Source: Hymenobacter nivis
GTDB taxonomy: Bacteria; Bacteroidota; Bacteroidia; Cytophagales; Hymenobacteraceae
Reading direction: 5' to 3'
NCBI RefSeq assembly: GCF_003149515.1
Contig: NZ_CP029145.1
Coordinates: forward strand, 1,302,001-1,366,000
DNA length: 64,000 bases
Shown here: positions 34,019-42,286 of the stretch, in pieces
Position numbering within the stretch: position 1 is the first letter of the stretch
Layout of the letters: each line of letters begins with the position of its first letter
Notes under the pieces: model-generated
Told to the model about the DNA's origin: nothing
The model's input: only the letters and a program-made list of their open reading frames with translations
The model's database searches: none
Made by a program: the position numbers and the translations under genes

Positions 34019-35542
34019 CTAGCGGCGGCGGCGGGGCTTTTCTTCCTCCTCGTCCTCATCGTCGCCCTCCTCGAAGGTGGGCATGGTGAACATCGACGAG
34101 AGCAGGTCCTTGAACTGGGCCCCGGCGGTGAGGCGGTTGCGCGAAATGAGGCTGTGCTCGCTCAGGCCGTGCAGCAGGAACTCCATCAGGAAGTAGGTCG
34201 TGTTGGCATCCTCGTTAGGGTGCAGTTCCTTCACGATGTCGCGCAGGCCGGGCACTTTGTCCAGCGCGGCGTGGTAGTCAGCATCCGAGGCGTCGTGCAT
34301 CAAGTCGAGGGTGTTGCCGCTGCCAAACCACTCCTGCACCGTTTTGTAGGGCGAAACGCGGTTTTTCAGTTTCTTCGACTTGTCGGGGTCAGGGAAGTAG
34401 TTCAGGAACAGGGTGCGGATGGCCTTGCCCATGAGCTTCTCGGCCACGATGCCCGCGCCCTCCTGCTCGCCTTCGTACACCAGCTCCACCTTGCCCGTGA
34501 TGGCAGGCACGGCCGAGATGAAGTCGCCCACGCGCACGTAAGTTTTCGCCTCGCCGTTAATGAGAGCCCGGCGTTCGGCGCCGGCCACTACCTGCTCGTA
34601 GGCCGAGATGGTGAGGCGGGCCGATACGCCGCTCTTGGCGTCAACGAACTCGGAGCCGCGGGCCTCTACGGCCACCTGCTCCACGAGGTCGTGGGTAATT
34701 TCGTTGGTCGTCACCATGCCTTTCTGGTCCTCCTTGATGCGGGCTTCCTGCTTGGTGATGCGCTTGCCGATTTCGATGGATTTCGGGTAGTGGGTAATGA
34801 TTTGGGCGTCAATCCGGTCCTTGAGCGGCGTCACGATGCTGCCGCGGTTGGTGTAGTCCTCGGGGTTGGCCGTAAATACGAACTGGATATCGAGCGGCAG
34901 GCGCACCTTGAAGCCACGAATCTGGATATCGCCTTCCTGCAAAATGTTGAACAGCGACACCTGGATGCGGGCCTGCAGGTCGGGCAGCTCATTAATCACG
35001 AAAATACCGCGATGGGCCCTGGGAATCAGGCCAAAGTGAATCACCCGCTCGTCAGAGTACGGCAGTTTGAGCGTCGCGGCCTTGATGGGGTCGGCGTCGC
35101 CGATGAGGTCGGCCACGGTCACGTCGGGCGTGGCCAGCTTCTCGGTGTAGCGCTCGTCGCGGTGCACCCAGGCCACGGGCGTGTTGTCGCCGTGCTCGGC
35201 AATCAGGTTTTTGGCAAACACCGACAGCGGCTGCAAGGGGTCGTCGTTCAGCTCCGAGCCTTCCACCACGGGCATGTACTCGTCGAGCAGGTTGATGAGC
35301 AGGCGCGCGATGCGGGTTTTGGCCTGGCCGCGCAGGCCCAGCAGGTTGATGTGGTGCCCGGCCAGAATGGCGCGCTGCAACTCGGGAATCACGGTTTCGT
35401 CGTAGCCGAAAATGCCTGGGAATACGTCCTCTTTATTCTTGAGTTTCTGAATCAGGTTCTCCCGGAGCTCGGCTTTCACGCTGCGGGATTTGTAGCCACT
35501 GGCGCGGAGCTGGCCCAGGGTGCGGATGGTTTCGTGCTTCAT
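34019..35542 (-). CDS. AAA+ ATPase, MoxR / magnesium chelatase-like
   Basis: About 507 residues. The ATPase core has Walker A INLLGLRGQAKTRIARLL near residue 66, Walker B GIFVINELPDL near 184, and PLDIQFVFTANPEDYTNRG with sensor-like Asn, then LKDRIDAQI. The C-terminus is an acidic and basic tail (EEGDDEDEEEE then RRRR). Such ATPases are chaperone partners of VWA proteins (chelatase ChlI/D or MoxR type), assembling metal cofactors or complexes. The partner VWA protein is encoded 0.9 kb upstream on the same strand, but an HPP gene on the other strand lies between. Start at ATG 35542. Confidence 0.9.
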   Translation of the reverse strand: MKHETIRTLGQLRASGYKSRSVKAELRENLIQKLKNKEDVFPGIFGYDETVIPELQRAILAGHHINLLGLRGQAKTRIARLLINLLDEYMPVVEGSELNDDPLQPLSVFAKNLIAEHGDNTPVAWVHRDERYTEKLATPDVTVADLIGDADPIKAATLKLPYSDERVIHFGLIPRAHRGIFVINELPDLQARIQVSLFNILQEGDIQIRGFKVRLPLDIQFVFTANPEDYTNRGSIVTPLKDRIDAQIITHYPKSIEIGKRITKQEARIKEDQKGMVTTNEITHDLVEQVAVEARGSEFVDAKSGVSARLTISAYEQVVAGAERRALINGEAKTYVRVGDFISAVPAITGKVELVYEGEQEGAGIVAEKLMGKAIRTLFLNYFPDPDKSKKLKNRVSPYKTVQEWFGSGNTLDLMHDASDADYHAALDKVPGLRDIVKELHPNEDANTTYFLMEFLLHGLSEHSLISRNRLTAGAQFKDLLSSMFTMPTFEEGDDEDEEEEKPRRRR

Positions 35543-35740
35543 AAAAGACGTTGGCGGGAAACTGGCTTCCCAAGGTGTTTAACCACGAAAGGCAAGCTGA
35601 GGTTCAGCCCGCAACTGGCAGCGGATAACAGCCTGGCTACCCGACCGGTTTTTCTGATTTTCGAAACCCTCCGAACTACCCTGGCAAGGCAGCACGAAAG
35701 CATCCTGGCCACGCAGCCGCCAAAGGAGCAGCCCGGCTAG

Positions 35741-35748
35741 TACTTTTG
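35741..35748 (+). promoter_or_regulatory. TACTTTTG -7 box before the HPP gene
   Basis: Exact TAnnTTTG match, 42 bases before the ATG at 35791. The -33 element is not convincing. Confidence 0.55.
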
Positions 35749-35790
35749 TAGCCAAAACAAAGCAGCGTCTCCGCCGCCTTTCCCCCAACC

Positions 35791-36372
35791 ATGCGAACCC
35801 GATTGCACCGGCACGCCCGCCGAATTAAAGTTATTGTCTACCAAGAAACGCTTTTCAATTTCAAAGAACATTTCTGGACTTTTTTGGGAGCTTTTGCGGG
35901 CATCGGCCTCATTGGCTGGCTGAATAGTTTCCGGCTGCCCACCGATACGCCGCTGCTCATCGCCTCGTTTGGGGCTTCTTCGGTACTGGTTTACGGGGCC
36001 ATCAATAGCCCGCTGGCGCAGCCGCGCAACCTACTGGGCGGGCACGTCCTCAGTGCTTTTATTGGCGTTACCGTTCAGCATTGGGTGCCCCAGGAACTGT
36101 GGCTGGCGTCGGCGCTGGCCGTGTCGCTCTCCATTGTGGGCATGCAAATAACCAAGACCCTGCACCCCCCCGGCGGAGCTACGGCCCTCATCGCCGTCAT
36201 CGGTTCGCCCCAGCTAAAGGCCCTGGGCTACGGCTATGTGTTCCTGCCCGTGCTGACGGGGGCCGCTATGCTGCTCGTCGTCGCACTGATCTTCAACAAT
36301 ACGACCGCCTCGCGCCACTACCCCACTAATAAGCGCTGGTACCGGTTCTGGCAGCGCGTTTACCACGAGTAG
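35791..36372 (+). CDS. HPP family membrane protein
   Basis: About 193 residues, four membrane segments, and the signature KTLHPPGGATALIAV. TDTPLLIASFGASSVLVYGAINSPLAQPRNLLGGH is the other typical segment. HPP proteins are inner membrane proteins linked in plants and cyanobacteria to nitrite transport; the substrate in Bacteroidota is open. The gene lies in opposite orientation between the AAA ATPase and VWA genes and is closed by a 25-bp perfect hairpin. Confidence 0.92.
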   Translation: MRTRLHRHARRIKVIVYQETLFNFKEHFWTFLGAFAGIGLIGWLNSFRLPTDTPLLIASFGASSVLVYGAINSPLAQPRNLLGGHVLSAFIGVTVQHWVPQELWLASALAVSLSIVGMQITKTLHPPGGATALIAVIGSPQLKALGYGYVFLPVLTGAAMLLVVALIFNNTTASRHYPTNKRWYRFWQRVYHE

Positions 36373-36414
36373 GGAGCCGGTTCCCTGTGAGAGCTGACCA
36401 GGCTACCACAGGCT

Positions 36415-36467
36415 AAAAGCAAGGAGAGCGGCCGCCGGATTATCCGGCGGCCGCTCTCCTTGCTTTT
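36415..36467. terminator. 25-bp perfect hairpin terminator
   Basis: AAAAGCAAGGAGAGCGGCCG and onward forms a 25-bp perfectly paired stem with loop TTA, ending in CTTTT. Located between the convergent HPP and VWA genes. Longer than ordinary terminators, so it may also block antisense transcription. Confidence 0.85.
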
Positions 36468-36483
36468 GGTCCGCATTGGCTGC

Positions 36484-37587
36484 TTACAGCGACTTGCGCC
36501 GGTTCTTTTTGTAGTCTTCGAACACCAGGTGGCCCAGGCCTTTCAGGCCCGAGTAGTAGGCCTTGCCCTGGTTCACCTCCGTGAATTCCTCCACGAACTG
36601 CTGGAGGTAAGGATCGGAGGTAATCATGAACGTAGTGATGGGGATTTTAACGCGGCGGGCGGCGGCGGCAATGTTCAGCGTCTTGTTCACCACCTTGCGG
36701 TCGAGGCCGAAGCTGTTTTTGTAGTAGCCGTTGCCTTCTTTGAGGCAAGTAGGCTTGCCGTCGGTGATCATGAAAATCTGCTTGTTCGGCGTTTTGCGCT
36801 TGCGCAGCAGGTCCATCGCCAGCTCCAGGCCGGCCACGGTGTTGGTGTGGTAGGGCCCCACTTGCAGGTAGGGCAGGTCCTTCACCTCAATCTGCCAGGC
36901 GTCGTTGCCGAACACAATTACGTCGAGCGTATCCTTGGGGTACTTCTGCTTGACGAGCTCGGCCAAGGCCATGGCTACCTTTTTGGCGGGCGTGATGCGG
37001 TCTTCGCCATACAGGATCATTGAGTGGGAGATGTCAATCATCAGCACCGTGCTGGTCTGCGATTTATGCTCATTTTCGCGTACTTCGAGGTCGCCCTCGG
37101 TCAGCATGAAGCCGTTGTCCACGCCGTGGTTGAGCTGGGCGTTGCGGATGGATTCGGTCATCTGAATCTGCTCCAGCGAGTCGCCGAAGCGGAACTCGCG
37201 CAGGTCGGTACTCTGCTCGTCGCCCTGGCCGGTTTGGGGCGTGCGGTGGTTGCCGGTGCTGCTCTTTTTGAGCTTGCCGAAGATTTCCTCCAGCGCCGAC
37301 TTGCGCAGCTGCTGCTCCGACTTGGCGGTGATGTGGAATTCGCCCTTTTTCTGCTCGTCTTCGTCGATGTAGCCCTTTTTCTTCAGGTCATCGATGAAGT
37401 TGCCCATGCCGTAGCCGTCGTCGGTGAGGCTGTATTGCTTGTCGAGTTCGTTGAGCCACGAGAGGGCCTCACCCACGTCGCCAGAGGTAATGGTAACCAG
37501 CTGCATAAACAGCTTAAAGAGCGACTCGAAGCCTTTTTCGGGCTGCTCATCGGGCACAAAATCGCGGAATCGGAAGCCAGTGGCCAT
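36484..37587 (-). CDS. VWA domain protein, partner of AAA+ ATPase
   Basis: About 367 residues. N-terminal half is a helical, charged part (residues 1-170); the second half is a von Willebrand A domain with MIDAS LMIDISHSMILYG near 184, VFGNDAW, and IFMITDGKPTCL. The metal-dependent site is thus intact (DxSxS and later Thr and Asp). With the MoxR-like ATPase at 34019-35542 it likely forms a chelatase-like two-part complex; the client is unknown. The start at 37587 (MATGFRFRDFVPDEQ) begins the conserved part; 37638 is an unneeded extension. Confidence 0.9.
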   Translation of the reverse strand: MATGFRFRDFVPDEQPEKGFESLFKLFMQLVTITSGDVGEALSWLNELDKQYSLTDDGYGMGNFIDDLKKKGYIDEDEQKKGEFHITAKSEQQLRKSALEEIFGKLKKSSTGNHRTPQTGQGDEQSTDLREFRFGDSLEQIQMTESIRNAQLNHGVDNGFMLTEGDLEVRENEHKSQTSTVLMIDISHSMILYGEDRITPAKKVAMALAELVKQKYPKDTLDVIVFGNDAWQIEVKDLPYLQVGPYHTNTVAGLELAMDLLRKRKTPNKQIFMITDGKPTCLKEGNGYYKNSFGLDRKVVNKTLNIAAAARRVKIPITTFMITSDPYLQQFVEEFTEVNQGKAYYSGLKGLGHLVFEDYKKNRRKSL

Positions 37588-37685
37588 AATTTCAAGAGAA
37601 AGGAGGATAGGCCGCCAAAACAACGCCCGCGGCGGCAATGTTCACTCGGCATACTTTCCCGCTACTGCACTAAATACCCCGCCCC

Positions 37686-37967
37686 ATGAAAGCCGTTTGG
37701 AACAACACAGTCGTGGCTGAAAGCGACAACACCGTGGTAGTCGAAAACAACCACTATTTCCCAGCTGAATCTCTTAAAAAGGAGTTTTTCGAGGATAGCA
37801 TCGCCCACACATCCTGCCCCTGGAAAGGCCAGGCCAGCTACTACTCGCTGAGCGTGAACGGCGAGCAAAACAAGGACGCCGCCTGGTACTACCCGGCGCC
37901 CAAAGACGCCGCCCAAAATATCAAAGGCTACGTAGCCTTCTGGAAAGGCGTGAAAGTCAGCGAATAG
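37686..37967 (+). CDS. DUF427 domain protein
   Basis: 93 residues. KAVWNNTVVAESDNTVVVENNHYFP, SCPWKGQASYYSLSVNGEQNKDAAWYYPAP, and the end GYVAFWKGVKV match the small DUF427 family throughout. The conserved CPWKG and the aromatic patch suggest a ligand pocket, but the role is unknown. Cytosolic. Intrinsic terminator at 37984-38023. Confidence 0.93.
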   Translation: MKAVWNNTVVAESDNTVVVENNHYFPAESLKKEFFEDSIAHTSCPWKGQASYYSLSVNGEQNKDAAWYYPAPKDAAQNIKGYVAFWKGVKVSE

Positions 37968-37983
37968 AGAAAACTATGCTCGC

Positions 37984-38023
37984 AAAAAAGCCCGCCGCGC
38001 TGAGATGCGCGGCGGGCTTTTTT
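37984..38023. terminator. Intrinsic terminator after DUF427 gene
   Basis: AAAAAAGCCCGCCGCGC with GCGCGGCGGGCTTTTTT, 17-bp stem, loop TGAGAT. The T-run lies on the plus side and the A-run allows minus-side use. Confidence 0.9.
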
Positions 38024-38037
38024 GTGCGGCCGGGGCC

Positions 38038-38238
38038 CTACGGCACGATGACTACCTTGCCAGTGGTGTGCTTGGTTTCAATCTGCTCGAAGGCTTTTTT
38101 GACGCCGGCCAGCGAGAACGTGGCCGATACGGGCACTTGCAATTTGCCGTCGCCGGCCGGCGCATGCAAGTAGTTGATATCGAGTACGCTGGACGGTGCC
38201 ATCACGTGGGCGAAGCGCGAGCCGGGGCCCTGCTTTAT
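38038..38238 (-). pseudogene. Quinone-oxidoreductase-like gene, 3' remnant
   Basis: On the minus strand, after a TAA just upstream, the frame reads KQGPGSRFAHVMAPSSVLDI, NYLHAPAGDGKLQVPVSATF, SLAGVKKAFEQIETKHTTG and KVVIVP with a TAG at 38040-38038. This is the C-terminal substrate-domain end of a zinc-binding/medium-chain dehydrogenase (quinone reductase-like): the VKKAFEQIE and GKVVIVP pieces are typical. The Rossmann and catalytic parts are gone, so it is a truncated remnant. Confidence 0.65.
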
Positions 38239-38353
38239 ATTTTATTGACGCCGCCAAACTCAGTGTAGCAGGCGGCTCGCGTTTGCCAAGGCATGGGAGG
38301 TTACATTGGTGAGGAACTGGGGCCTGGGCTACCGGAGCGGGTTAGCAGCGGCA

Positions 38354-38436
38354 GGGCCCCGAGCGGGCTTACTACGTAAAAAGCCGCCTCCCGACCAGGG
38401 AAGCGGCTTTTTACGTAGTAAGCACGCTCGGGGCCC
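38354..38436. terminator. 83-base long palindrome between genes
   Basis: GGGCCCCGAGCG opens a stem that continues as CTTACTACGTAAAAAGCCGC, with TCCC/GGGA around loop GACCA, and closes with CGCTCGGGGCCC at 38436, with a few mismatches. The stop of the desaturase gene is at the end of the right arm. It likely ends desaturase transcription (T5 on the minus side), but its size also fits a small repeat element. Confidence 0.65.
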
Positions 38437-39416
38437 TACGAAATCCACTTGAACTTGTACTCCAGCTTGGGCACCGGCATGCGGTCGCTCACGCGGCGCA
38501 GGCGGGCAGGCAGGGCCATTACGTAGTCGCGGGCCTTCTCGGCGGGGCCGGTGAGGCCCCCGATGCTGGCAATTTTCCAGTCGGTGAGCAACGTATCGAG
38601 GATATCGGTGTAGTCGGCGCTGGTGTACACGCCCAGACGCTGGGCGGCGTCGGTAAAGTGGCCGTAGGTTTTGCCCATGTCGATGCCCAACTCACGCATG
38701 TAGTGGGCGGGCATCACGATTTTCTTGCGCATCATATCCTCGAAGGCCAGCATCATTTCCGAAGGGTCCACTTCGAAAATTTTCTCCACGAAGGTTTTGT
38801 AGGCGCGGGCGTGGCGGTTTTCGTCGCCAGCAATCATGCCGCAGATTTTGGAGAGGCCATCGTCGCCGGCGGTGCGGGCGAGCTGGCCCACGCGGCGGTG
38901 CGAGATATTGGTGGCCATTTCCTGGTAGCTCGTGTACACGAAGGCGCGGTACGGGTCATGGGCGGTGCCCAGGTCGAAGCCATCGTTGATGAGGTACTGG
39001 GTGCTCATCTCAAATTCGCGCATGTTCACGCGGCCCGAAAGGTAGAGGTAGCGGTTGAGCAGGTCGCCGTGGCGGTTTTCCTCGGCCGTCCAGCCCCGGA
39101 TCCACTGGGCCCAGCCGTTGTTGTCGTCGCGGTTCAAATCGTCGAGCTCGTGGAACCAGGCCTCGTAGTTGGGCAGGGCCTCCTCGGTGATGGTATCGCC
39201 GATGAGCACGGCCAGCAGGTCGTAGCTCAGGCCCGAGGCTTTGTCTCGCAGGTCTTTTACTTCGTCAAAGAAGGTATCGCGGCGCGAGTCAGGCAGGTAA
39301 TCAGCAGGTTGCCAGCTATCCTCCACCTTCTTGAGGAAGCTGTAAATGTTTTCCTTAAGAAAACCTTCGAGGTGTTGCAAGACCTCGCTGCGCGAAATCA
39401 TCGTGGAACTGAGCAT
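38436..39416 (-). CDS. Acyl-ACP desaturase
   Basis: About 326 residues, ferritin-like diiron enzyme of the stearoyl-ACP desaturase family. Two iron motifs are visible, WTAEENRHGDLLNRYLYLSG near residue 114 and GDENRHARAYKTF near 197, with other Glu ligands in the helices (EEALPNYEAWFHELDD). It puts a cis double bond into acyl chains bound to ACP, making unsaturated fatty acids. Start: ATG 39416 (MLSSTMISRSEV) is used; MISRSEV at 39401 is also possible. Single gene, ended by the 38354-38436 palindrome. Confidence 0.93.
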   Translation of the reverse strand: MLSSTMISRSEVLQHLEGFLKENIYSFLKKVEDSWQPADYLPDSRRDTFFDEVKDLRDKASGLSYDLLAVLIGDTITEEALPNYEAWFHELDDLNRDDNNGWAQWIRGWTAEENRHGDLLNRYLYLSGRVNMREFEMSTQYLINDGFDLGTAHDPYRAFVYTSYQEMATNISHRRVGQLARTAGDDGLSKICGMIAGDENRHARAYKTFVEKIFEVDPSEMMLAFEDMMRKKIVMPAHYMRELGIDMGKTYGHFTDAAQRLGVYTSADYTDILDTLLTDWKIASIGGLTGPAEKARDYVMALPARLRRVSDRMPVPKLEYKFKWIS

Positions 39417-39526
39417 GGCGCGGAGAATCGAAAACGTGTAATTGTAGTGAAGCAACGATTTTCGAACCGCAAAGGTCCAATACCGAGGTGTTGGGTGGGG
39501 TACAAGATTATGTTCTACGGCGCAGC

Positions 39527-41230
39527 CTATCGCGCGGATGTGGGCCGGGCCAACGGTTTGCCCGGGGCCCCAGGGGAATAAAAGTGCAGGCTGGAATCGG
39601 CGGCCAGGGCGGGGCCCCGGCGCAGGGCCCACCGCTGGGCGGGCGGGCCGCGCAGGGCCGCCGCGTTCAGCCAGGCTGCTTCGGGGGCGGCCAGCACCCA
39701 GGCCACCCGGCCGGCGGGAGCCCTGGCCAGGCGGCGCAAGGCGTCGGCCTGCCCGGGGGCCCCGGTGAGGGCGCGGCACAGGGCCCGCTGCGAGGCGTCG
39801 TGCGCCGCCCATCCGCTGAGGTTCAGCACCGGCCCGGGGCCCAAATTATAGGCTCGGAATGGCGAGAGGCTTTTAAGCAAATCGGTGGTACCGGCCAGCA
39901 CCCGCACGCGGCCCGCGGTGCGGCCGGCCAGCTCGGCCAGGGCGCGCTCGTGGCGGGCGCGCTCCTGCCCCAGCACCAGGCAGCGGTGCCCGGTTTTGGC
40001 CGCATACAGGGCCCCCACGGCCAGCGCCGCCACAGCGCCCCAACGCCGCAGCGCCGGGGGAAGCGGCATGGGCCCCGCTCCCACGTGGCCCATGCCGGGC
40101 ACCTCCAGCCAAAACGCTAGGTTGGCCAGTAGCCAAAAGTCGAGCAGCGGCAGCGCCAGGCGGGGCGGCAGCTTGAAGCCGCCCGCCAGCACCACCAGGG
40201 CCCCGGCGAAGCCCAGCTGCACCAACCAGAAGCCCCGCGCGCCGCGCCGATGTTGGGGGCCCTGGCGGCGGGCCACGCCCCCGGCCAGGACCCCCAGCGC
40301 CAGCAGCACCGGGAAGTAGTCGCGCACCAGCAGCCCAGCCCGCAGCACGAGCTTGGCAGGTACTGTGCGGCCAAAAAATTCCCGCGCATCGAAATGGTAG
40401 GCGCGGCGGGCCAGCGCATCGTTCACAGCCGTCGAGTCGCCCAGCAGCCACAGGCCCACGGCGGTGGTGCCCAGGCTATCGGCCGAATTGCGGGGCTGCG
40501 GGCGTAGCTGCTCGAAGTCAAGCACCCGGGCAAAAAAGGCGTCGTGCGCCTGAGTTTGGGCTTCGGCGGGCGTTTGACGCAGAGCGGCCGCGCCGGTGGC
40601 CCCGGCCAGTAACAGCGCCGCGCCCGCCAGCGCCGGCGCGGCGCGGCGCCAGCCGCCTGCCAGCAGCACAGCGGCCGGCACGGCGGCGGCGGCCCCCACC
40701 ACGGCCAGGCCGGGGCGCACCAGCCAAGCGGCCACCAGCGCCACCAGCGCCACCAGCAGGGGGCCCCAGCGCCCCGGCCGCTGGGCGGCGTACAGCACGG
40801 CCCCGCCCGCCAGCAGCAGTGGCACCCGCGCGTGGCTGAACCACAGCCAATGCTCGAGCCACGCCACTCCGAAAAACGCCACCAGCGCCAGCACCAAGGG
40901 CTGCGGCCGCAAGTACGGCCGCAGCAGCTTGTCCAGCACCGCAAACCACAGCCCGGTAGCCGCGCCCAGCAGCACGGCCAGCAGCAGCCCCAGCCAAGGC
41001 ACCCCGGGCAGGGCCCCGTAGGCCGCCGCCAGCACATGCCCATAGCCGTGCAGATACAGCGGCAGCGAGGGCACTGGTCCCGGCGCGAGCACGCCCGCAA
41101 ACAGCCAGGCCAGCACGGTTTCGTCGTTGGCCTCGCAGTAGCTGCCCAGGCCCGCCACCGTGCCCAGCACCAGGGCCCCGGGCAGCAACCCAGCGCGGGC
41201 AAAAACAGCGAAACGAAAGGCGTACGGCAC
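39527..41230 (-). CDS. Polytopic membrane protein, GT-C-like
   Basis: About 567 residues with some 12-14 hydrophobic segments, e.g. LVLALVAFFGVAWLEHWLW, LPLYLHGYGHVLAAAYGALPG and VVLAGGFKLPPRLALPLLDFW. An early loop YCEANDETVLAWLFAGVLA has an acidic pair as in GT-C glycosyltransferases, and the end is a soluble part (GRVRVLAGTTDLLKSLSPF). No family assigned with certainty. Position in a minus-strand block with a GT2, a flippase and a GNAT protein fits a cell-surface glycan locus. Start GTG 41230 (VPYAFRFAVF) was chosen because the frame before it is a low-complexity shadow. Confidence 0.6.
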   Translation of the reverse strand: MPYAFRFAVFARAGLLPGALVLGTVAGLGSYCEANDETVLAWLFAGVLAPGPVPSLPLYLHGYGHVLAAAYGALPGVPWLGLLLAVLLGAATGLWFAVLDKLLRPYLRPQPLVLALVAFFGVAWLEHWLWFSHARVPLLLAGGAVLYAAQRPGRWGPLLVALVALVAAWLVRPGLAVVGAAAAVPAAVLLAGGWRRAAPALAGAALLLAGATGAAALRQTPAEAQTQAHDAFFARVLDFEQLRPQPRNSADSLGTTAVGLWLLGDSTAVNDALARRAYHFDAREFFGRTVPAKLVLRAGLLVRDYFPVLLALGVLAGGVARRQGPQHRRGARGFWLVQLGFAGALVVLAGGFKLPPRLALPLLDFWLLANLAFWLEVPGMGHVGAGPMPLPPALRRWGAVAALAVGALYAAKTGHRCLVLGQERARHERALAELAGRTAGRVRVLAGTTDLLKSLSPFRAYNLGPGPVLNLSGWAAHDASQRALCRALTGAPGQADALRRLARAPAGRVAWVLAAPEAAWLNAAALRGPPAQRWALRRGPALAADSSLHFYSPGAPGKPLARPTSAR

Positions 41231-41270
41231 GGTGGGAGGGGAAGCCGCCAAAACTACGCCCGCCGCCCCA

Positions 41271-42248
41271 CTACCGCCACCAAGCGGCCAGCGCACGGCT
41301 CCAGGCGGCCAGCGCACGGCTCCAGGCGGCCAGGGCCCTGTCGAGGGGCGCGGGGCGGACCACCTGACGCAGCAGCGCAAACAGGGCCCCCACCTCGGCA
41401 GGGCGGTGGCGGCGGGCGGCGTGGCGCAGCTCCCAGCGCAGGCGTACGGCCAGGGCAGCGCGCTCGGCCGGGGTGCGCACCAGGGCCAGGGCCTTTGCAC
41501 AGACGCGGATGGTGGAAGTCAGGTACGGGTCATCGGCGCGGTAGGCGCGGGCCGACATAGCGCGCGGGTGTTTGCGTTTGCGGGTCGTCACGGCGTCGAG
41601 GTAATCAAACTGCCAGTCGCGGGCGGCGCGCACCCAGAAGTCGAAGTCCTCGTAGGCCAGCGCCTCGTCGTAGCCACCCAGCGCGGCCAGGCAGGCGCGC
41701 CGCATCAGCATGGTGGGCGTGCTGATGAAGAAACGGGCCAGCACGTCGGCAAATACCCAGCCGCTGGCCGGGCGCAGGTGCGCTGGGGCACCGGGGTAGT
41801 AGTGGCGGCCCAGCAAATTACCCTGTTCGTCAATGAGTTCGGCGTTGGAATAGACCACGCCATAACTCACGTCCAGGGCCCCAAACTGAGCCACTTGCCG
41901 GGCCAGGCGGTCGGGCAGCAGCACATCATCGGTGGCGAAGTCAACCACAAACTCGCCCGTACTCTGCCGAAAGGCGTGGTTGAAAGCGCGGCAGTTGCCC
42001 ACGTTTTCGGGCAGCAGCAGCAGGTGCCAGGCCGGGTGCGCGGCGGCGTACTGGCGCAAAATAGCCGGGCTCTCGTCGGTGCTGGCGTCGTCCACGAGCC
42101 ACACTTCCAGGTGCGGGTAGGCTTGGGCCAGCACCGAATCCAGGGCCTCGCGCAGGAAGGGCGCGTGGTTGTGGCACAGGGCTACCACCGTCACGACGGG
42201 GCCCGGCGGGGGTGGGAAAGTGGGAAGCGGGGAACGGGAAGTGGGCAA
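41271..42248 (-). CDS. Family 2 glycosyltransferase
   Basis: About 325 residues, GT-A fold: VVTVVALCHNHAPFLREALDSV, VWLVDDASTDESPAIL (nucleotide-sugar Asp pair), VVDFATDDVLLPDRL (DxD-like metal site), and EDFDFWVRAARDWQF (catalytic ED region). Cytosolic face of the inner membrane, adding a sugar to a lipid or glycan acceptor. At the C-terminus RALAAWS is repeated (21-base DNA repeats at 41284-41334), which looks like recent slippage. Sits between the polytopic protein and the flippase, likely one surface-glycan unit. Confidence 0.9.
   Translation of the reverse strand: MPTSRSPLPTFPPPPGPVVTVVALCHNHAPFLREALDSVLAQAYPHLEVWLVDDASTDESPAILRQYAAAHPAWHLLLLPENVGNCRAFNHAFRQSTGEFVVDFATDDVLLPDRLARQVAQFGALDVSYGVVYSNAELIDEQGNLLGRHYYPGAPAHLRPASGWVFADVLARFFISTPTMLMRRACLAALGGYDEALAYEDFDFWVRAARDWQFDYLDAVTTRKRKHPRAMSARAYRADDPYLTSTIRVCAKALALVRTPAERAALAVRLRWELRHAARRHRPAEVGALFALLRQVVRPAPLDRALAAWSRALAAWSRALAAWWR
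41284..41334. repeat. 21-base tandem repeat at 3' end of GT2 gene
   Basis: Two exact copies of a 21-base unit (41284-41304 and 41305-41325) and a partial third encode the RALAAWS heptads at the protein end. Copy changes keep the frame. Confidence 0.85.
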
Positions 42249-42286
42249 CAGGGGGCGAGAAAGTCAGCCCAAAAATACGTGCGGCG

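Noticed and set aside
33986..35740. 584-codon plus-strand frame opposite the AAA+ ATPase gene
   Set aside because: Antisense shadow; Walker motifs are on the minus strand.
37596..37605. AGAAAGGAGG on the plus strand, a second full Shine-Dalgarno-like word
   Set aside because: No start codon follows within a usable distance on that strand (the next gene starts at 37686), and it lies on the wrong strand for the VWA gene starting at 37587.
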